Source: a bacterium
GTDB taxonomy: Bacteria; Electryoneota; Electryoneia; Electryoneales; Electryoneaceae
Reading direction: 5' to 3'
NCBI GenBank assembly: GCA_028278125.1
Contig: JANQEY010000191.1
Coordinates: forward strand, 1 to 14,431
DNA length: 14,431 nucleotides
Shown here: one piece after another, positions 12,086 to 14,431 of the stretch
How positions within the stretch are numbered: position 1 is the stretch's first letter
Layout: every line of letters begins with the position of its first letter
Position numbers and translations under genes: made by a program
Notes under the pieces: model-generated
Databases searched by the model: none
Told to the model about the DNA's origin: nothing
What the model saw: the letters and a program-made list of their open reading frames with translations, nothing else

Positions 12086-14431
12086 ATGAAGAAATTGGCC
12101 TTCATCTCATATCTGATAATGTCAATCGTCCTCAGTTTCTCTAACACTTCACTCGCCGGACCTTCCTGTGACCTTGCAGAAGAGAAGCAATATGAGAAAA
12201 GATATTACGGCTTTATTGACCCAGACAACAAGACCGAAGAGTGGTTCAAGATTCTTGTTCCTGACAATACGACAGGCACAATGGATATCGAAATCGAGAA
12301 CCAGTATGGAACTGAAACAACGTTTGAAATTTATGAGCATGTATGCGACGCACCCGATCCGTTGGTATCAAGGAATCTACCAAGCCAGCAAAAGCATTAT
12401 GTCTCCGATATTAATGTTACCTCCGGATATTATTATTTAAGATTTTCGGATCGTGCTTGCGGTGAAGGACAAAATTACTTCTACTTTACTATCACGCCCT
12501 CTTTCATCGCTCCTGTTAAAATTGAAGGTGTGCCGGACTATAATCAGGATGTTGATACTGAGGAAGGTTATGTTTACAGCTTGAGTGGCCCCTGCGCACC
12601 CACAGCTGTAGCATGCATTTTGGGGTATTGGGATAACAATGGGTATGGCACCATATTAGATGATGGAGAACGAGAGTTAATTACCGAACTGCAGTTGAAC
12701 AGCAATTACAAATGGCACAGAATATTTGTAAATGACCAAACAGTTAGTGGCACCTTCGATAACTCAATGTGCCAAGCGATCGAAATTGTATGTAATGATT
12801 CACCCAATCGGTATGGTTTTAAGACTGAACAGATAAGTTCCCCGACTTTTGATGAATTTAAAAGTGAAATTGATTCAGGCAGACCCGTCTATTTATCACT
12901 CTGCAACGTAGCCCCATATTATGACACAGATGATGACGATGATGAATGCCATGCTGTAACCGGTATCGGCTATGATGAAACAAATGGTCAACAAAAAATC
13001 ATTTTTTATGACAATTGGAAGCCGGAAGGTGAAGAATCAATAGAATGGAGTGATAAGATAAGGTCTATGATAAAAGTAATTCCCGGACCAAGAAATGATG
13101 TAACCATCTCTGGTCGCGTAACGGATGGTGAAGGTTTGGGAATAGAAGGCGTTCAGGTGACTTTTTGGCGATGGGATTATAATGCCAACTGGGACAAGGG
13201 TTTGCTTGTTGATGATTCCCCGGCATGTGTACATGAAGAAGGATGGACTCTGGAGGGTTCTGTCTTTACAGACTCCAATGGCGATTATACGTATTCCACG
13301 TATTACGGATGGATGGGAAAGGCAACAATCACGTATGATCCTGGATATTCAGTTGAGATTATTCCAGAAAAGCACAGTTATCCCCATTGGTGGTCCAATA
13401 TTTTCTGCAATGACATGCGTGATCATGATCTCACATTTGATATAAATGACTGGGATTTTGTCATAGATACCGGAACAGCTTCATGCACATATAGCATACA
13501 TCCGAATGTAATTACTTTTTCATCAAATGGCGGCACGCAAGAGCTGAATTTAGTTGCATCAAGTTCATACTGTCCCTGGACGGTGTCCGATGATTTATCT
13601 TGGATCGAAGTGTCACCCGGCGGTGGATCCGGTGATAGCACGATCATCGTCACCGCCCACAAGAACACCTCAAATGATAATCGAGATGGTAGCTTTTCCA
13701 TAGCAGGAGAAACAGTAGGAATTTCACAGAATCGTCGCATTACCCCACTTGTGGATGCAGGAGATGGATTCACTGTTGGTCTCAAGTCTGATGGCAGTGT
13801 AGCAGCAGTAGGAGACAATAGCGACGGCCAGTGCAATGTTGATATTTGGTCAGATATTAAGCAGGTGGTTGCAGGTGCATCCCACACGGTGGGACTCAAA
13901 ACCGATGGATCTGTTGTAGCTACTGGGAAGAACAGCGCGGGACAGTGTGACCTGGAGGGCTGGACCGATATTCAACAATTGGTTGCAGGTGGGGCCCACA
14001 CCGTTGGTCTTAAAGCAGATGGAACGGTCGTTGCCAAGGGAGGAAACCATTTGGGCCAGTGTGACGTTGAGAGTTGGGCCGATATTCGGCAAGTGGCTGC
14101 CGGTATGGCTCATACTGTCGGCCTTAAAGCAGATGGAACGGTCGTCGCTGTGGGGCGATCATTTGAAGGGCAATTGGATGTCGAATCATGGACAGATATT
14201 GTTCAAGTATCAGCGGGATATATGCACACCGTTGGACTCAGATCAAATGGGATAGTTGTCGCTGTGGGGGATAATCGTGATGGGCAATGTGAAGTCGAAA
14301 ACTGGTCATCAATTAAACAAATCGCTGCAGGAAGATCTAACACGTTGGGGCTCAGAATGAACGGAACTGTCGTCGCTGTGGGGGATAATCGTGATGGGCA
14401 ATGTGAAGTCGAAAACTGGTCATCAATTCAA
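12086..14431 (+). CDS. Large secreted protein: C39-like cysteine peptidase, BACON and RCC1-like repeats; 3' end outside window
   Basis: The frame is open from ATG 12086 to the right edge (782 codons visible). The product begins with a signal peptide (MKKLAFISYLIMSIVLSFSNTSLA). A PPC-like domain (about 35-145; WFKILVPDN, SGYYYLRFSD) comes first. A C39-like peptidase domain (about 150-330) follows, with VPDYNQ, GPCAPTAVACILGYWD (candidate nucleophile Cys170), ECHAVTGIGYD (His289) and IFYDNW (Asp309/Asn310), which together make a plausible catalytic set. Next are an Ig/carboxypeptidase-regulatory-like domain from about 339 (ISGRVTDGEG, TDSNGDYTYS), a BACON domain at about 469-550 (ITFSSNGG, CPWTVSDDLSWIEVSPGGGSG), and RCC1-like 38-residue repeats from about 558. 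Extracellular proteolysis and ligand binding are inferred. No clear ribosome binding site precedes 12086; the ATG at 12079 is out of frame. Confidence 0.92.
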   Translation, partial: MKKLAFISYLIMSIVLSFSNTSLAGPSCDLAEEKQYEKRYYGFIDPDNKTEEWFKILVPDNTTGTMDIEIENQYGTETTFEIYEHVCDAPDPLVSRNLPSQQKHYVSDINVTSGYYYLRFSDRACGEGQNYFYFTITPSFIAPVKIEGVPDYNQDVDTEEGYVYSLSGPCAPTAVACILGYWDNNGYGTILDDGERELITELQLNSNYKWHRIFVNDQTVSGTFDNSMCQAIEIVCNDSPNRYGFKTEQISSPTFDEFKSEIDSGRPVYLSLCNVAPYYDTDDDDDECHAVTGIGYDETNGQQKIIFYDNWKPEGEESIEWSDKIRSMIKVIPGPRNDVTISGRVTDGEGLGIEGVQVTFWRWDYNANWDKGLLVDDSPACVHEEGWTLEGSVFTDSNGDYTYSTYYGWMGKATITYDPGYSVEIIPEKHSYPHWWSNIFCNDMRDHDLTFDINDWDFVIDTGTASCTYSIHPNVITFSSNGGTQELNLVASSSYCPWTVSDDLSWIEVSPGGGSGDSTIIVTAHKNTSNDNRDGSFSIAGETVGISQNRRITPLVDAGDGFTVGLKSDGSVAAVGDNSDGQCNVDIWSDIKQVVAGASHTVGLKTDGSVVATGKNSAGQCDLEGWTDIQQLVAGGAHTVGLKADGTVVAKGGNHLGQCDVESWADIRQVAAGMAHTVGLKADGTVVAVGRSFEGQLDVESWTDIVQVSAGYMHTVGLRSNGIVVAVGDNRDGQCEVENWSSIKQIAAGRSNTLGLRMNGTVVAVGDNRDGQCEVENWSSIQ
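13757..14431 (+). repeat. RCC1-like tandem array, exact 114-bp period, at least six units
   Basis: Units begin at 13757, 13871, 13985, 14099, 14213 and 14327, each exactly 114 bp (38 codons) apart; the sixth is cut by the window edge. The consensus is AG-x-x-HTVGLK-x-DGTVVAVG-x-N-x-x-GQC-x-V-E-x-W-x-DI-x-Q-V. Such repeats form beta-propeller blades. The period is shorter than the roughly 50 residues of eukaryotic RCC1 but typical of bacterial variants. Confidence 0.92.
14258..14428 (+). repeat. 57-bp identical segment in the last two RCC1-like units
   Basis: Bases 14258-14314 and 14372-14428 are identical over 57 bp (codons from VAVGDNRDG to ENWSSI). Earlier units differ from each other at many third codon positions. 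This indicates a recent duplication or gene conversion within the array. Confidence 0.9.

Noticed and set aside
13423..13899. Minus-strand open frame of 158 codons
   Set aside because: It lies wholly inside the BACON/RCC1-like coding region on the + strand, whose motifs are clear. The opposite frame is open as a by-product of composition.
13757..14431. Regular direct repeats considered as a CRISPR array
   Set aside because: Units are contiguous, in frame and code RCC1-like repeats; there are no unique spacers between short identical repeats.

Overview
The window looks like an accessory stretch of a bacterial chromosome, most likely a Gram-negative deltaproteobacterial (Desulfobacterota-type) genome. 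That placement is inferred from family flavour: C-terminal dockerin-like tails of the type DxNxDGKIGLEEAIxALQxVSG, an Lcl/DUF1566 relic with the opening 'KLDANGNDLP...DNVTGLIWEV', and a small PilZ protein with 'ISAGGLAFRY'. No rRNA, tRNA or taxonomic marker gene is present, so the placement stays tentative. Every supported gene lies on the + strand, and nearly all encode exported, modular surface or secreted proteins.

Layout. (1) 1-4455: the 3' part of a very large RHS/YD-repeat protein of the TcdB/SpvB-like class. It is cut by the left edge, carries an EF-hand/dockerin-like loop inserted among its YD repeats, and ends in a conserved RHS core followed by an AT-rich tail of about 205 residues that I do not recognise. 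(2) 4609-5496 and 5549-6415: two tandem paralogous secreted proteins with the same N-terminal module and related, more divergent C-terminal beta domains. (3) 6416-6843: a 428-bp AT-rich gap with possible promoter elements. (4) 6844-9189: a mosaic secreted protein with a cohesin-like domain, carboxypeptidase-regulatory-like domains, two internally duplicated module types (order A-B-B-A) and a C-terminal EF-hand/dockerin-like half, followed by a clear hairpin at 9204-9253. (5) 9433-10563: a third member of the paralog family with an unrelated C-terminal domain. (6) about 10734-11070: a decayed Lcl/DUF1566 gene with two 1-nt frame breaks. (7) 11086-11448: a PilZ (c-di-GMP receptor) gene whose natural start appears to be ATC or a mutated ATG. 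(8) 11449-12085: no supportable gene. (9) 12086-14431: a large secreted protein running off the right edge, with PPC-like, C39-like cysteine peptidase, Ig-like and BACON domains and at least six 38-residue RCC1-like repeats.

How the genes may fit together. The common theme is export and extracellular binding or display. Three constant-N/variable-C paralogs surround a cohesin/EF-hand mosaic protein, next to a TcB-like RHS shell protein that also has an EF-hand insert. This raises the possibility of a calcium-dependent surface assembly with exchangeable adhesion domains. That is inference: what is directly visible is the shared modules, their order and their strand. The strongest unusual observations are the paralog trio with exchanged C-terminal modules, the EF-hand insert in the RHS protein beside a cohesin-like protein, the localised decay around 10.7-11.1 kb, and the perfectly regular 114-bp RCC1-like array with a 57-bp identical segment.
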